DNA of 64,000 nt from contig JAAYPO010000082.1 of NCBI GenBank assembly GCA_012519745.1, positions 1 through 64,000 of the forward strand. Direction: 5' to 3'. This document shows positions 21,329-31,073 of the stretch, piece by piece; position 1 is the stretch's first letter, and every line of letters begins with the position of its first letter. The notes beneath the pieces are model-generated. The model was not told the origin of the DNA and ran no database searches. It worked only from the letters and a program-made list of their open reading frames with translations. The DNA is from Clostridiaceae bacterium. GTDB taxonomy: Bacteria > Bacillota > Clostridia > Acetivibrionales > DTU013. The translations under genes and the position numbers were made by a program.

Positions 21329-23713
21329 ATGGATATAATGCAGGAACGAAAAAGCAGGATAGTTGAATTTATGAAAGAAGCCGCGTACAGACCGCTGAAA
21401 TTTGAGGAACTGGCAGTGGTGCTGGATGTGCCGGCTGAGGAAAGGGATGATCTGGCTGAATTACTTGGCTCTCTCGAAATCGAAGGCCGGATATACAAAA
21501 CAAATAAAGACAGGTATGGAATACCGGCCAGGATGAACCTGATCGTCGGAAGACTTCAGGGAAATGAACGGGGATTTGGGTTTCTGATACCGGACGACGA
21601 GGATGCAGTCGATGTTTTCATACCGTCTGACGGACTGTCCGGTGCAATGCACAACGACAGGGTCATAGCCAGGATAACCGCCAAAAGCACGGACGGCAAA
21701 AGAGCTGAGGGTGAGATCATAAAGATCCTCAGGCGTGCAGTGACCAAGGTTGTCGGCACCTATGAGAGCAGCCGTTACTTCGGATTTGTTGTGCCTGATG
21801 ACAAAAAGATCCCGGGAGATATATTTATTCCAAAGGATGAGGTAAACGGGGCAATGCCCGGCTTCAAGGTAGTGGCTGAAATAGTGAAATGGCCTGAGAG
21901 CAGGCGGAACGCTGAGGGCAGGATCATAGAGATCATCGGTGACAGCAGGGATACCGGTGTGGATATATTATCCATAATGAAAACCCACGGTCTTACCGAA
22001 ACCTTCCCGGATGATGTGATACAGCAGGCAGAAACCATACCAGAAAGTGTCAGCGAGGATATGCTGGCGGGCAGGCGTGACCTGAGGGACCTCAGGATAT
22101 TCACCATCGATGGGGAGGATGCGAAGGACCTGGATGATGCAGTCTCGATCCAGATGCTTCCGAATGGCTGCTACAGGCTGGGAGTGCATATAGCGGATGT
22201 AAGCCATTATGTGACCGAAGACTCTCCGCTGGACAGGGAGGCGCTGAAAAGGGGTACCAGTGTTTATCTTGTAGACAGGGTCATACCAATGCTGCCCCGA
22301 AAGCTTTCAAACGGTGTCTGCAGTTTGAATCCGAATGTAGACCGACTTGCATTTTCTGTTATGATGGACATCGACTCTAAAGGCAAAGTGATCGGACATG
22401 ACATTTTTGAAAGCGTCATCAAAACGACTGAAAGAATGACATATACGAATGTGTACAAGCTTCTGGAGACCGCTGACACCGAGCTTCTGGAGAGATATGG
22501 GCATCTGATGGACGATCTGAGGACTATGAAGGAGCTTGCTCTGATACTCAGAGGCAAGAGGGTCAGCAGAGGAGCCATTGATTTTGATTTCGATGAGGCA
22601 AAGGTCATCGTGGATGATAAGGGCAGGCCCATCGATGTCAAACGTTATGAGATCACCATTGCCAACAGGATAATAGAGGAATTCATGCTGGTATGCAATG
22701 AGACAGTTGCCGAGCGTTTCCACTGGGTGGGGATGCCGTTTGTATACAGGGTCCATGATGAGCCCGAATCTGAGAAAATAATGGCTTTCGCTGAATTTGC
22801 AAAGAACCTGGGATATCCTCTCAAGGGCATAAATAATGTACACCCCGGTGCTTTGCAGGACCTGCTTGACAGGGTCAGGGGTTCAAGGGAAGAGATGATT
22901 GTGAGCACCGTCATGCTCAGATCCATGGCCAAGGCAAGGTACAGCCATCAGAATACGGGCCATTACGGCCTGGCTGCCAAGTTTTACTGCCACTTCACCT
23001 CCCCTATCAGAAGGTATCCCGATCTGATAATACACAGACTGATGAAGGAGGAAATCAAGGGCGGCCTGACGGAAGCCCGTGAGCTTTACCTGGAGCAAAG
23101 ACTTCCGGAGATAGCAAGGGACTGCTCCGAGAGGGAACGCGCAGCCGACGAGGCGGAGCGTGAGACCGAGGATCTCAAAAAGGTTGAATATATGAGAGAA
23201 AAGCTCGGTGAGACCTTCGAAGGTATTATTTCAAATGTTACCTCCTTTGGCATGTTCGTCGAGCTTGAGAACACCATTGAAGGGCTGGTCAGGGTCAGCA
23301 GCATGTATGATGATTACTATATATTTGATGACCGCCGCTATCATCTGACCGGCGAGCGGACAGGTAAGCGCTACAGGATAGGTGATAGCGTCAGGGTGAT
23401 ACTTGTACGGGCGGATATATCCACAAGACAGCTGGAATTCTTTGTCGCCGATCAGGTCGAAAAAAGCGGGAATGGAACCGGCAGAGAAAAAAACGGAAAA
23501 CACAGTGAAGGCAAGGTCTTTCGAAAAAAGACCTCCCGGAACGATGAGACGGATGCAAAGCATGCATCCTCCCAAAAGTCCGGCGCCGGCAAAAAACGAA
23601 GCAAACAGCCGAAAGAGGCCAAACAGCTAAAACAGCCGAAAAAAGCCAAGCAGCTAAAACAGCCTAAGCTGCCCGAGCAATTGATAAAGCCTAAGCTGAA
23701 TGATCCGGAATAA
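21329..23713 (+). CDS. rnr: Ribonuclease R
   Basis: IDGEDAKDLDDAVSIQ, LGVHIADVSHYV, HYGLAAKFYCHFTSPIRRYPDLIIHR, C-terminal S1 domain and Lys-rich tail. Confidence 0.98.
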   Translation: MDIMQERKSRIVEFMKEAAYRPLKFEELAVVLDVPAEERDDLAELLGSLEIEGRIYKTNKDRYGIPARMNLIVGRLQGNERGFGFLIPDDEDAVDVFIPSDGLSGAMHNDRVIARITAKSTDGKRAEGEIIKILRRAVTKVVGTYESSRYFGFVVPDDKKIPGDIFIPKDEVNGAMPGFKVVAEIVKWPESRRNAEGRIIEIIGDSRDTGVDILSIMKTHGLTETFPDDVIQQAETIPESVSEDMLAGRRDLRDLRIFTIDGEDAKDLDDAVSIQMLPNGCYRLGVHIADVSHYVTEDSPLDREALKRGTSVYLVDRVIPMLPRKLSNGVCSLNPNVDRLAFSVMMDIDSKGKVIGHDIFESVIKTTERMTYTNVYKLLETADTELLERYGHLMDDLRTMKELALILRGKRVSRGAIDFDFDEAKVIVDDKGRPIDVKRYEITIANRIIEEFMLVCNETVAERFHWVGMPFVYRVHDEPESEKIMAFAEFAKNLGYPLKGINNVHPGALQDLLDRVRGSREEMIVSTVMLRSMAKARYSHQNTGHYGLAAKFYCHFTSPIRRYPDLIIHRLMKEEIKGGLTEARELYLEQRLPEIARDCSERERAADEAERETEDLKKVEYMREKLGETFEGIISNVTSFGMFVELENTIEGLVRVSSMYDDYYIFDDRRYHLTGERTGKRYRIGDSVRVILVRADISTRQLEFFVADQVEKSGNGTGREKNGKHSEGKVFRKKTSRNDETDAKHASSQKSGAGKKRSKQPKEAKQLKQPKKAKQLKQPKLPEQLIKPKLNDPE

Positions 23714-23731
23714 TGAGCGGGAGGTGTCACC

Positions 23732-24202
23732 ATGTATCTTGTGAGCGCATGCCTATTAGGTGTGAATTGCCGTTATGACGGGGGCTGCTTTAATAATGAG
23801 AGCCTGCTGGAGCTGACCGGACGGGGCCAGGCAATACCGGTATGTCCGGAACAGCTGGGCGGCTGTAAAACTCCAAGGCTGCCATGTGAAATATGTGGCG
23901 GCAGCGGAGGTGATGTCCTGGACGGGAAGTGCAGGGTAATGAGCGTAAAGGGAGAGGACAAAACTGATAATTATATCAGTGGGGCGATGGAGACCCTAAA
24001 AATTGCTAAGGCCTGCGGCGTAAAAAAGGCAATACTTAAAGCCAGAAGTCCGTCATGTGGCTGCGGAAAAATTTATGATGGCACATTCAGCGGAAAAACT
24101 GTCTGCGGAAATGGTGTGACAGCGGAGCTGCTGATCAGGAATGGGATAGAGGTCATGTCGGATGAAGATTTCGGGGAACAGCGCCGGGGGGATGACATAT
24201 AA
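23732..24202 (+). CDS. DUF523 family protein
   Basis: MYLVSACLLGVNCRYDGG, CPEQLGGCKTPRLPCEI, KARSPSCGCGKIYDGTFSG. Confidence 0.92.
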   Translation: MYLVSACLLGVNCRYDGGCFNNESLLELTGRGQAIPVCPEQLGGCKTPRLPCEICGGSGGDVLDGKCRVMSVKGEDKTDNYISGAMETLKIAKACGVKKAILKARSPSCGCGKIYDGTFSGKTVCGNGVTAELLIRNGIEVMSDEDFGEQRRGDDI

Positions 24203-24221
24203 AGTCACCGGTAAAAGCATC

Positions 24222-24254
24222 AAGCCCTGAGGATCCTGGGATCGCCGGGCTTTA
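24222..24254 (+). terminator. Rho-independent terminator
   Basis: AAGCCC...GGGCTTTAT stem between convergent genes. Confidence 0.6.
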
Positions 24255-24258
24255 TCCG

Positions 24259-24486
24259 TCAAACCATGAAAGGTTTTATTTCGTTGCTGAAGCTTTCACA
24301 GTCGTCCGAATGGACTTCCACCCTGATGGGTTTGTTGAAGTCAAGGCTGAATATCCCCATGATGGATTTGGCATCGACTACATAGCGTCCTGATGTCAGA
24401 TCGATGTCAAAATCGTATTTGTTGGCTATATTCACAAAATCCTTTACATCGTTTATTGTTTTGAGCATGATGGTAAATGCTTTCAT
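24259..24486 (-). CDS. HPr-fold protein, apparently lacking the phosphorylatable His
   Basis: MKAFTIMLKTINDVKDFVNIANKYDFDIDLTSGRYVVDAKSIMGIFSLDFNKPI; AKSIMG matches the HPr Ser46 region. Confidence 0.85.
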   Translation of the reverse strand: MKAFTIMLKTINDVKDFVNIANKYDFDIDLTSGRYVVDAKSIMGIFSLDFNKPIRVEVHSDDCESFSNEIKPFMV

Positions 24487-24733
24487 ATCTTCGCCTCCGT
24501 TTCCCTGGCAACATCTTAAAATCCTAGATAAATGATATCCTGTATTTGCCATCAAGTCAATTACTATATTGTTAAAAATTTGTGTCAAAGCGGCTGACCC
24601 ATCCATTGGGAATGTGTGCTCCTTGGTTATAATCCGTCCGGGCAGATTGACAGATACTTTTTATAAACAGATATGTTACAATAATTGATATACATCAGGG
24701 AACCATATCAAGAAAACTGACATTGGAGGAACC

Positions 24734-26032
24734 GTGGATAAAGTTGCTTTTTACACGCTGGGATGCAAAGTGAATCAATATGAAACCGAGGCTATGGCAG
24801 AGGCATTTGAAAATGCAGGCTATGAGATCGTCGAATTTGATGAGGCTGCTGATGTTTATGTGATCAACACATGTACGGTCACAGGTCTGAGTTCAAGGAA
24901 GTCACGCCAGGCTATACGCAGGGCAAAGCAGCTCAATGGCAGCGCCATCGTTGCCGCAGTAGGCTGTTATCCTCAAACAGCCAGGGAAGAGGTCGAAAGC
25001 ATACCTGAGGTGGATATAGTGGTGGGAACAGCCAACCGCCTTGAGCTGCCGCGACATGTGGAGAAGTTCCGCAGCGGAGGAGATAGGATATCAGCGGTGG
25101 GTAATATAATGAAAAAGCATGACTTCGAGGATCTGAAGATAGAGAGATACAAGGGACGCACCAGAGCGTTCCTGAAGATCCAGGAGGGGTGCAGCCAGTT
25201 CTGTTCATATTGCATCATACCATACGCAAGAGGCCCGATACGCAGCAGACCTGCCGAAGATGTGGCCGAAGAGGTGCGCAAGCTTTCTGAAGCCGGCTTC
25301 AAGGAGGTCGTGCTGACAGGAATACATATAGCCTCCTATGGGAAGGATCAGGGACAGATCAGGCTTGCGGACCTTGTCAGGATTATACATGGCATGGATG
25401 GAATTGAAAGGATCAGACTCGGATCCATAGAGCCGACCATGATCACATCGGACTTTGTTTCGCAGGCAGCAGGGATGGAGAAGCTCTGCCCGCATTATCA
25501 CATATCTCTGCAAAGCGGATGTGACGAAACGCTGGCCAGGATGAACAGAAAGTATAAGACCGCGGATTACAAAAGGGCTGTTGATATGCTCAGGGAGCGG
25601 ATACCGGATGTGGCGATAACGACGGATGTTATGGTAGGTTTTCCGGGCGAGACCCAGGAGGAGTTCAACAAGACCTTTGAGTTTCTGGAGATGATACGAT
25701 TTGCAAAGATGCATGTGTTTAAATACTCCCCGAGGAAGGGGACTCCTGCGTCAACTTTTGAGGATCAGGTCGACGGGAAGGTGAAGGAGTACAGGAGCGC
25801 CAGGGTCATGGAGCTATCTGACCGCTTGGCATTCGAATTCAACAGCAGCTATCAGGGGCGGGAAATGTCTGTGCTGTATGAGCAGGAGGTCAGGGGCAGC
25901 GACGGTCTGTATGAAGGTCTGACGCCGAATTACATAAGGGTGCTGTCAAAGGCGGATAATGGAATAGTGGGAAATATAACGGCAACGAAGCTTATCCGGG
26001 CGGAAAAAGATTTTATGATCGGTGAGATTTAG
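24734..26032 (+). CDS. mtaB: tRNA (N6-L-threonylcarbamoyladenosine) methylthiotransferase
   Basis: VAFYTLGCKVNQYETEAM, INTCTVTGLSSRKSRQAIRRA, KIQEGCSQFCSYCIIPYARG radical SAM motif, TRAM C-terminus. Confidence 0.96.
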   Translation: MDKVAFYTLGCKVNQYETEAMAEAFENAGYEIVEFDEAADVYVINTCTVTGLSSRKSRQAIRRAKQLNGSAIVAAVGCYPQTAREEVESIPEVDIVVGTANRLELPRHVEKFRSGGDRISAVGNIMKKHDFEDLKIERYKGRTRAFLKIQEGCSQFCSYCIIPYARGPIRSRPAEDVAEEVRKLSEAGFKEVVLTGIHIASYGKDQGQIRLADLVRIIHGMDGIERIRLGSIEPTMITSDFVSQAAGMEKLCPHYHISLQSGCDETLARMNRKYKTADYKRAVDMLRERIPDVAITTDVMVGFPGETQEEFNKTFEFLEMIRFAKMHVFKYSPRKGTPASTFEDQVDGKVKEYRSARVMELSDRLAFEFNSSYQGREMSVLYEQEVRGSDGLYEGLTPNYIRVLSKADNGIVGNITATKLIRAEKDFMIGEI

Positions 26033-26171
26033 GGGCTTTCAGGGTTTTTTCAGTATTTTCGTATTGCATATATTTTCCGTATGTTATATTATATATTCAT
26101 AATCAAACGTGTGTTTTGTAAAAGCCGGGCGGTCATGCCGGGCATTGCATGAAGGCGGGAGAGTGTTTATA

Positions 26172-26426
26172 ATGGCTGACAGAGAAACGATGATGTTCAA
26201 AATGGACAAGGACAAGGAAAATGAGGCAAGAGATATCCTGTTTACGGTTTACAAGGCCTTGAACGAGAAAGGCTACAATCCGATAAACCAGCTTGTAGGA
26301 TACATACTTTCGGGAGATCCCACATATATCACGAACCACCTGAACGCAAGAAGTGTTGTACGAAGGCTTGAGAGGGACGAATTGCTCGAGGAGATAGTCC
26401 GGTTTTACCTTGAAAACAAGAAATGA
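26172..26426 (+). CDS. IreB family regulatory phosphoprotein (UPF0297)
   Basis: [49 protein letters not shown]. Confidence 0.95.
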   Translation: MADRETMMFKMDKDKENEARDILFTVYKALNEKGYNPINQLVGYILSGDPTYITNHLNARSVVRRLERDELLEEIVRFYLENKK

Positions 26427-26430
26427 CAAA

Positions 26431-26459
26431 AGCCCCGACATGTTCGGGGTTTATTTTTT
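26431..26459 (+). terminator. Rho-independent terminator
   Basis: AGCCCCGACATGTTCGGGGTTTATTTTTT. Confidence 0.85.
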
Positions 26460-26471
26460 GGAGATCACAAA

Positions 26472-27419
26472 ATGCAATATGTACAATTGGGGAATACGGG
26501 AATAAGGGTTTCCCGGATGTGCTTCGGAGGGCTTGTCATAGGTCCGCTGCAGTGCAACATGTCAGTTGCCGGGGGAGCTGCTGTTATCAGAGCGGCACTG
26601 GAAAGAGGCGTGAATTTTATTGACACAGCAGAGCTTTACGGGACCTACGAGCATATCAGGGAGGCAATAAAGGGGCTTGACGAGAGACCTGTGGTCGCGA
26701 CAAAATCCTATGCATATTCGGCCGAGGGCGCTGCGGAAAGCGTCGAGAAGGCAAGATGCGGGCTCGATGCCGATGTACTGGACATATTTCTCATGCATGA
26801 GCAGGAAAGCCGACTCACACTGAGAGGACACCGGGAGGCGCTGGAATATTATTTGAATGAGCGGGAAAAGGGAAGAATAAGGGCTGTTGGTGTATCTACA
26901 CATAATATCGAGGTCGTGAAAGCGATATGTGACATGCCGGAGATAGATGTGGTACATCCTTTGGTCAATATTTCCGGGATAGGCATTGGCGACGGTACCA
27001 TCAGCGAGATGCTGGAGGCTGTGGAATTGGCGTTTGACCGGGGTAAGGGCATTTACAGCATGAAACCGCTGGGCGGAGGCAATCTGCTGCATTCCTATGA
27101 CGAGTGTCTGGATTTTGTGTTGGGTCTGCCATATATACATTCCATAGCGATAGGCATGCAAAATACCGATGAGGTGGAAATGAATACCCTCAGGTTCGAA
27201 GGCCGCAGTATTCCGTCAGGTCTGAAAGAAGCAGCGCTGAACAGAGAGAAGCGCCTGCATGTGGATTATTGGTGCGAAGGCTGTGGCAGATGCGTTGAAA
27301 GGTGTAAACAGCATGCCATCTCTATGATCGGGGGAAAGGCAGAGGCTGATCGTGAAAAATGTGTACTGTGTGGTTATTGCGGAAGTGTATGCCCACAGTT
27401 TGCGATAAAGATATGCTGA
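26472..27419 (+). CDS. Aldo/keto reductase with C-terminal 4Fe-4S ferredoxin domain
   Basis: NTGIRVSRMCFGGLVIGPLQ, FIDTAELYGTYEHIREAIKG, IDVVHPLVNISGIGIGDGT; C-terminal CEGCGRCVERCKQHAI...CVLCGYCGSVCPQFAIK. Confidence 0.92.
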   Translation: MQYVQLGNTGIRVSRMCFGGLVIGPLQCNMSVAGGAAVIRAALERGVNFIDTAELYGTYEHIREAIKGLDERPVVATKSYAYSAEGAAESVEKARCGLDADVLDIFLMHEQESRLTLRGHREALEYYLNEREKGRIRAVGVSTHNIEVVKAICDMPEIDVVHPLVNISGIGIGDGTISEMLEAVELAFDRGKGIYSMKPLGGGNLLHSYDECLDFVLGLPYIHSIAIGMQNTDEVEMNTLRFEGRSIPSGLKEAALNREKRLHVDYWCEGCGRCVERCKQHAISMIGGKAEADREKCVLCGYCGSVCPQFAIKIC

Positions 27420-27571
27420 GGATGAGCTTATCATGTTGCCTTAAGGATCTGACAAGCAGGAGACAGGAGATAAGCAGACAGGCATACAGGAATATAGGCG
27501 GATTGGCATACAGGCAGGAAACATGCATACAGGAACGAATATGAAAATGGAATCTGGAATGGAGGTCCCTT

Positions 27572-27988
27572 ATGCGTATAATGGGAATAGATTTTGGGGA
27601 CAGTAGAATCGGCATCGCTTTGAGCGATCCTATGGGCTGGACGGCTCAGGGACTTGAAACGGTACAGCGAAAGGGATCTGTGGAGCAGACAGCCGAGGAT
27701 ATAAAGAAACTGGCCATACAGCACAATGTGGAGAAGTTTGTTATCGGACTGCCTAAAAATATGAATGGCACTATCGGACCCAGCGGTGAGAAAGCAATGG
27801 AATTTGGCAGCATCCTGGCTGATATCACCGGGCTTGAGGTGATAAACTGGGATGAAAGACTTACGACTGTAGCTGCCAATCGGGTGATGCATGAGGTCGG
27901 CATGAAGACTTCCAAAAAGAGAGGTTCAGTTGACAGGATAGCTGCAGTGTTAATATTGCAGGGATATCTTGACAGTCTGCCGAAATAA
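27572..27988 (+). CDS. ruvX: Holliday junction resolvase-like protein RuvX/YqgF
   Basis: MRIMGIDFGDSRIGIALSDPMGWTAQGLETV, FVIGLPKNMNGTIGPSGE, DERLTTVAANRVMHE. Confidence 0.96.
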   Translation: MRIMGIDFGDSRIGIALSDPMGWTAQGLETVQRKGSVEQTAEDIKKLAIQHNVEKFVIGLPKNMNGTIGPSGEKAMEFGSILADITGLEVINWDERLTTVAANRVMHEVGMKTSKKRGSVDRIAAVLILQGYLDSLPK

Positions 27989-28019
27989 AGGTATGTTAAT
28001 AGAAAAAGGAGGGATCGCC

Positions 28020-28313
28020 ATGGATGAAGAAAGGGATGACATAGTCGTTTTAATAGATGAAGACGGCGAGGAAGTCGAATTTGAACATATCGATACTATC
28101 GAAATGAATGATAACGAATATGTGGTATTAGCTCCCCTCGATGAGGATCAGCAGGACGACCAGGAGGAAGAGGAGGTCATCATACTGAAGGTCGAGCACA
28201 ATGAAAATGGTGATGATTCATTCGTGACCATAGAGGATGATGACGAGCTCGATGAGGTGTTCAATGAATTTCAGGCCAGGATGGAAGAGGAATTCGGTTC
28301 TGATGAAGATTGA
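28020..28313 (+). CDS. DUF1292 family acidic protein
   Basis: MDEERDDIVVLIDEDGEEVEFEHIDTIEMNDNEYVVLAPLDEDQ...EEEVIILKVEHNENG. Confidence 0.9.
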   Translation: MDEERDDIVVLIDEDGEEVEFEHIDTIEMNDNEYVVLAPLDEDQQDDQEEEEVIILKVEHNENGDDSFVTIEDDDELDEVFNEFQARMEEEFGSDED

Positions 28314-28337
28314 TCAATAAGTTCCGGCGAAACAATG

Positions 28338-28364
28338 ACCGCCGTTCATATCATGAACGGCGGT
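28338..28364. terminator. Bidirectional terminator-like palindrome
   Basis: ACCGCCGTTCATatcATGAACGGCGGT perfect 12-bp arms between convergent genes. Confidence 0.8.
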
Positions 28365-28398
28365 TTGTCGTGTATATTGTCTTCTTTAGCAGCTCCAT

Positions 28399-29166
28399 CT
28401 ATTTGTCCTTTTTAAGAAGCAGGCGCTGCTGCTCAAATATGTATTTTATCAGATTATCCTGATCTCTTTTTGTTAGTTCGGTAAAGTGCAGGCCCAGCTC
28501 ATAGCTTTTGCCCCTTCTGACCTCGATCTGCTGACTTCTCAATATGACACACCTGGCTTTGAACTTGATATCATTGTCCAGATCCAGCTCGATCTTGACA
28601 TTTGTGCCCTTTGGAAAGTTGGTATCACTTATTATACATACACCGGAACCGCTCAGGTTTCTGGTATACGCTTTGACGGGATCAGCTTCTGCGGCCTTGT
28701 CCGATGCTGATAGCGGATCCTGTTTTATGTTTTCTCCGGCTGCTTGTGTGCCGGAGGCTTCCGCGTCCGCATTCTCTGAGTCTCCGGGCCCTGACTGTGT
28801 ATCGTCAGGCCATATCAATGCATCAGTTATGACATCCAGCCTGAAATGTTCCCTTCTTTGGATCTTTTCAATATTTTCATCCGGCTCGGCTATAAGTACT
28901 GCGATATTTCCTTTATACTCCTTTGACCTGACTTGTGCTTTGAAACCAAGCAATCCATGGAGCTGATGTACAAAGGTGAGACGGACTGTTATTCCCGTGG
29001 GCACAAAGACGACTCTAGACTCGGTAATGGGCGCAGAAATAACTATACTGCCGTCGTCCTGGTGTTCCAGCAGCTGGCTTACAAAGGTATTGCCCACTTT
29101 CTCATCATTTTTGTTCAGCATTTCAAATTCAAGTCTGGTGCCAATTTTTACTTCTTGTGGTGTCAT
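28399..29166 (-). CDS. YcgR-like flagellar brake / PilZ domain protein
   Basis: N-terminal IGTRLEFEMLNKNDEKVGNTFVSQL; VQRREHFRLDV-like (IQRREHFRLDVITDALIW) then NLSGSGVCIISDTNFPKGTNVKIELDL. Confidence 0.87.
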   Translation of the reverse strand: MTPQEVKIGTRLEFEMLNKNDEKVGNTFVSQLLEHQDDGSIVISAPITESRVVFVPTGITVRLTFVHQLHGLLGFKAQVRSKEYKGNIAVLIAEPDENIEKIQRREHFRLDVITDALIWPDDTQSGPGDSENADAEASGTQAAGENIKQDPLSASDKAAEADPVKAYTRNLSGSGVCIISDTNFPKGTNVKIELDLDNDIKFKARCVILRSQQIEVRRGKSYELGLHFTELTKRDQDNLIKYIFEQQRLLLKKDK

Positions 29167-29189
29167 AGTACATTCTCCAGGATTAGAAC

Positions 29190-29289
29190 AAGGTAAGGGG
29201 ACAGTTCTGTCAATGTTCCCTGCCCGAGAACAGTCCGCCAAAGGTAAGGGGACAGTTCTGTCAATGTTCCCTGCCCGAGAACAGTCCCC
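29190..29289. repeat. Tandem (51-bp period) GGGGACAGTTCT...AGAACAGTCCCC hairpins upstream of the PilZ gene
   Basis: aaggtaaggggacagttctgtcaatgttccctgcccgagaacagtcc occurs at 29190 and 29241. Confidence 0.9.
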
Positions 29290-29417
29290 TTTATATTATA
29301 CTTGTATTTGGGATGTTGTCCAAGGGCTATCTGTATATTATGTCGGCATCTGTCGTAAATTCATTTGGCAAATTTCTGCCATATAAGAGGATTTGACCCT
29401 CGCGAATAGAATTATAT

Positions 29418-29437
29418 ATGTGTCGCATATGACACAT
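29418..29437. promoter_or_regulatory. 20-bp palindrome, candidate operator upstream of the DUF3048 gene
   Basis: ATGTGTC-GCATAT-GACACAT. Confidence 0.45.
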
Positions 29438-29471
29438 CGTTATCATCACTTATACCCCGGGAGGAGTACAC

Positions 29472-30560
29472 ATGAGAAAAGGACTAGCTCTTTTGATTGC
29501 GCTTATATTGACTGCCTTGTCAGCTGCGGCATGCGGCTCGGCTGAGGAGCCTGATACACAGCCGGTGGTTGTGGAGACCGACGTGCCTGAACCGCCGGTA
29601 ACTATGCCTCCGGCAGAAGGACCCAAGGAGCAGGATGGTCCCGATGAGCCCGCAGAACCTGCGGAGCCGCTGAAGGACGATTATTCGCTGCCCTTTGAAG
29701 GGATGCGGCCTATGGCGGTAATGATCGATAATGAAGGCACCCGGGTATTGCCCCAGGGAGGGCTGGATAAGGCCCAGATAGTTTACGAGGTGATCGTGGA
29801 GGGCGGTCTTACAAGGCTGATGCCGGTATTTTGGGGGACGGAGCCTGAAATGATCGGTCCGGTCAGGAGCGCCAGACATTACTTCCTGGATTTCAGTATG
29901 GAGTACGATGCCATATATGTGCACTATGGAGGCAGCCCGCAGGCAGGGGAGGAAATAAAAAAGTTCAAGCAGCATGAGATCGACGGCATGTATCTGGGAC
30001 CCGACGTTTTCTGGGATCTGACAAATGACAGGAGAAACTGGCAGGATTCATATACTTCAATGGAAAAACTGAAAAAGCACGCAGAGAAAAAGAAGTTCCA
30101 CAACATGGCTGAAGTTAAGTTCCCCTTCACATATAATGAGGCCTGTAAGGATGTCGTTCCCGGAGGGGACAATGCATCCGTTGTTACACTGAAGTATCCT
30201 TCAATGACTTCAAAGTATGAATATGACAGTACTTCGGGCATGTACAAGCGCTTCAGGTATGGCAAGGAGCATATGGAAAGAGTAACCGGCAAGCAACTGA
30301 CCGCAAAGAACATCATAGTACTGTATGTGCAAAACTGGGATATAAAGGGCGACTATGCAGGCCGTCAGGACATGAAGACTACAGGGAGCGGAAACGGCTT
30401 TCTCATTAGCTGCGGTAAGGCCGTAAAAATAAAATGGTCTAAAGAGTCCAGAAGCGCACAGACCAAATATACATATGAGAACGGAGATCCTCTGGTGCTG
30501 AACCGCGGCCAGACATGGATACAGATAATGCCGCTCAATGCCAAGGTCACCATGGAATAG
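29472..30560 (+). CDS. DUF3048 domain (YerB-like) lipoprotein
   Basis: Lipobox LSAAACG; RPMAVMIDNEGTRVLPQGGLDKAQIVYEVIVEGGLTRLMPVFW...IGPVRSARHYFLD...RGQTWIQIMPLNAKVT. Confidence 0.9.
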   Translation: MRKGLALLIALILTALSAAACGSAEEPDTQPVVVETDVPEPPVTMPPAEGPKEQDGPDEPAEPAEPLKDDYSLPFEGMRPMAVMIDNEGTRVLPQGGLDKAQIVYEVIVEGGLTRLMPVFWGTEPEMIGPVRSARHYFLDFSMEYDAIYVHYGGSPQAGEEIKKFKQHEIDGMYLGPDVFWDLTNDRRNWQDSYTSMEKLKKHAEKKKFHNMAEVKFPFTYNEACKDVVPGGDNASVVTLKYPSMTSKYEYDSTSGMYKRFRYGKEHMERVTGKQLTAKNIIVLYVQNWDIKGDYAGRQDMKTTGSGNGFLISCGKAVKIKWSKESRSAQTKYTYENGDPLVLNRGQTWIQIMPLNAKVTME

Positions 30561-30653
30561 GAGGTGAATAACCAAATATTTGTTAATGTGTTAGTAAAGT
30601 GATTTCATGGGAATATATAAGGCGTACATTATTTTGATAACGGAAAGGATGAT

Positions 30654-30995
30654 ATGTCAATGAAGAAACTCTGGAGATGTGGTGTGTGCGGGTATATACA
30701 CGAGGGTGATGATGCTCCTAATGCCTGCCCGAAGTGCGGCGCACCGAAGGACAAATTTACCCAGCTCAGCGACGGGGAAGCGGAGAAAATATACATATCA
30801 GACAGAACAAATGATATCCATATGGAGATCATAAATCTTGCAGGAAGGATCGCGGCGCTGGCTCAGGAGGGCATAGACATCGATCTGGATCCGCCGTGCG
30901 TAGCACTCTTTAAGGATGCTATCAAGGAATCCTGGGTAATCAAGCAGAGATCAAAGGCAGAGTTGGAAGGACATATGAAAAGAGGAAAATGGTAA
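30654..30995 (+). CDS. Small rubredoxin-like domain protein
   Basis: [34 protein letters not shown] rubredoxin-type CxxC pairs. Confidence 0.85.
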   Translation: MSMKKLWRCGVCGYIHEGDDAPNACPKCGAPKDKFTQLSDGEAEKIYISDRTNDIHMEIINLAGRIAALAQEGIDIDLDPPCVALFKDAIKESWVIKQRSKAELEGHMKRGKW

Positions 30996-31023
30996 TATAG
31001 CCCGGCGGCAGATAGCCGGATTC

Positions 31024-31056
31024 ATACTGTGCGGGCCAGAACTCCGCACAGTATTT
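31024..31056 (+). terminator. Rho-independent terminator
   Basis: ATACTGTGCGGgccagaactCCGCACAGTATTT. Confidence 0.8.
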
Positions 31057-31073
31057 CCATCATGCGGTCGATA

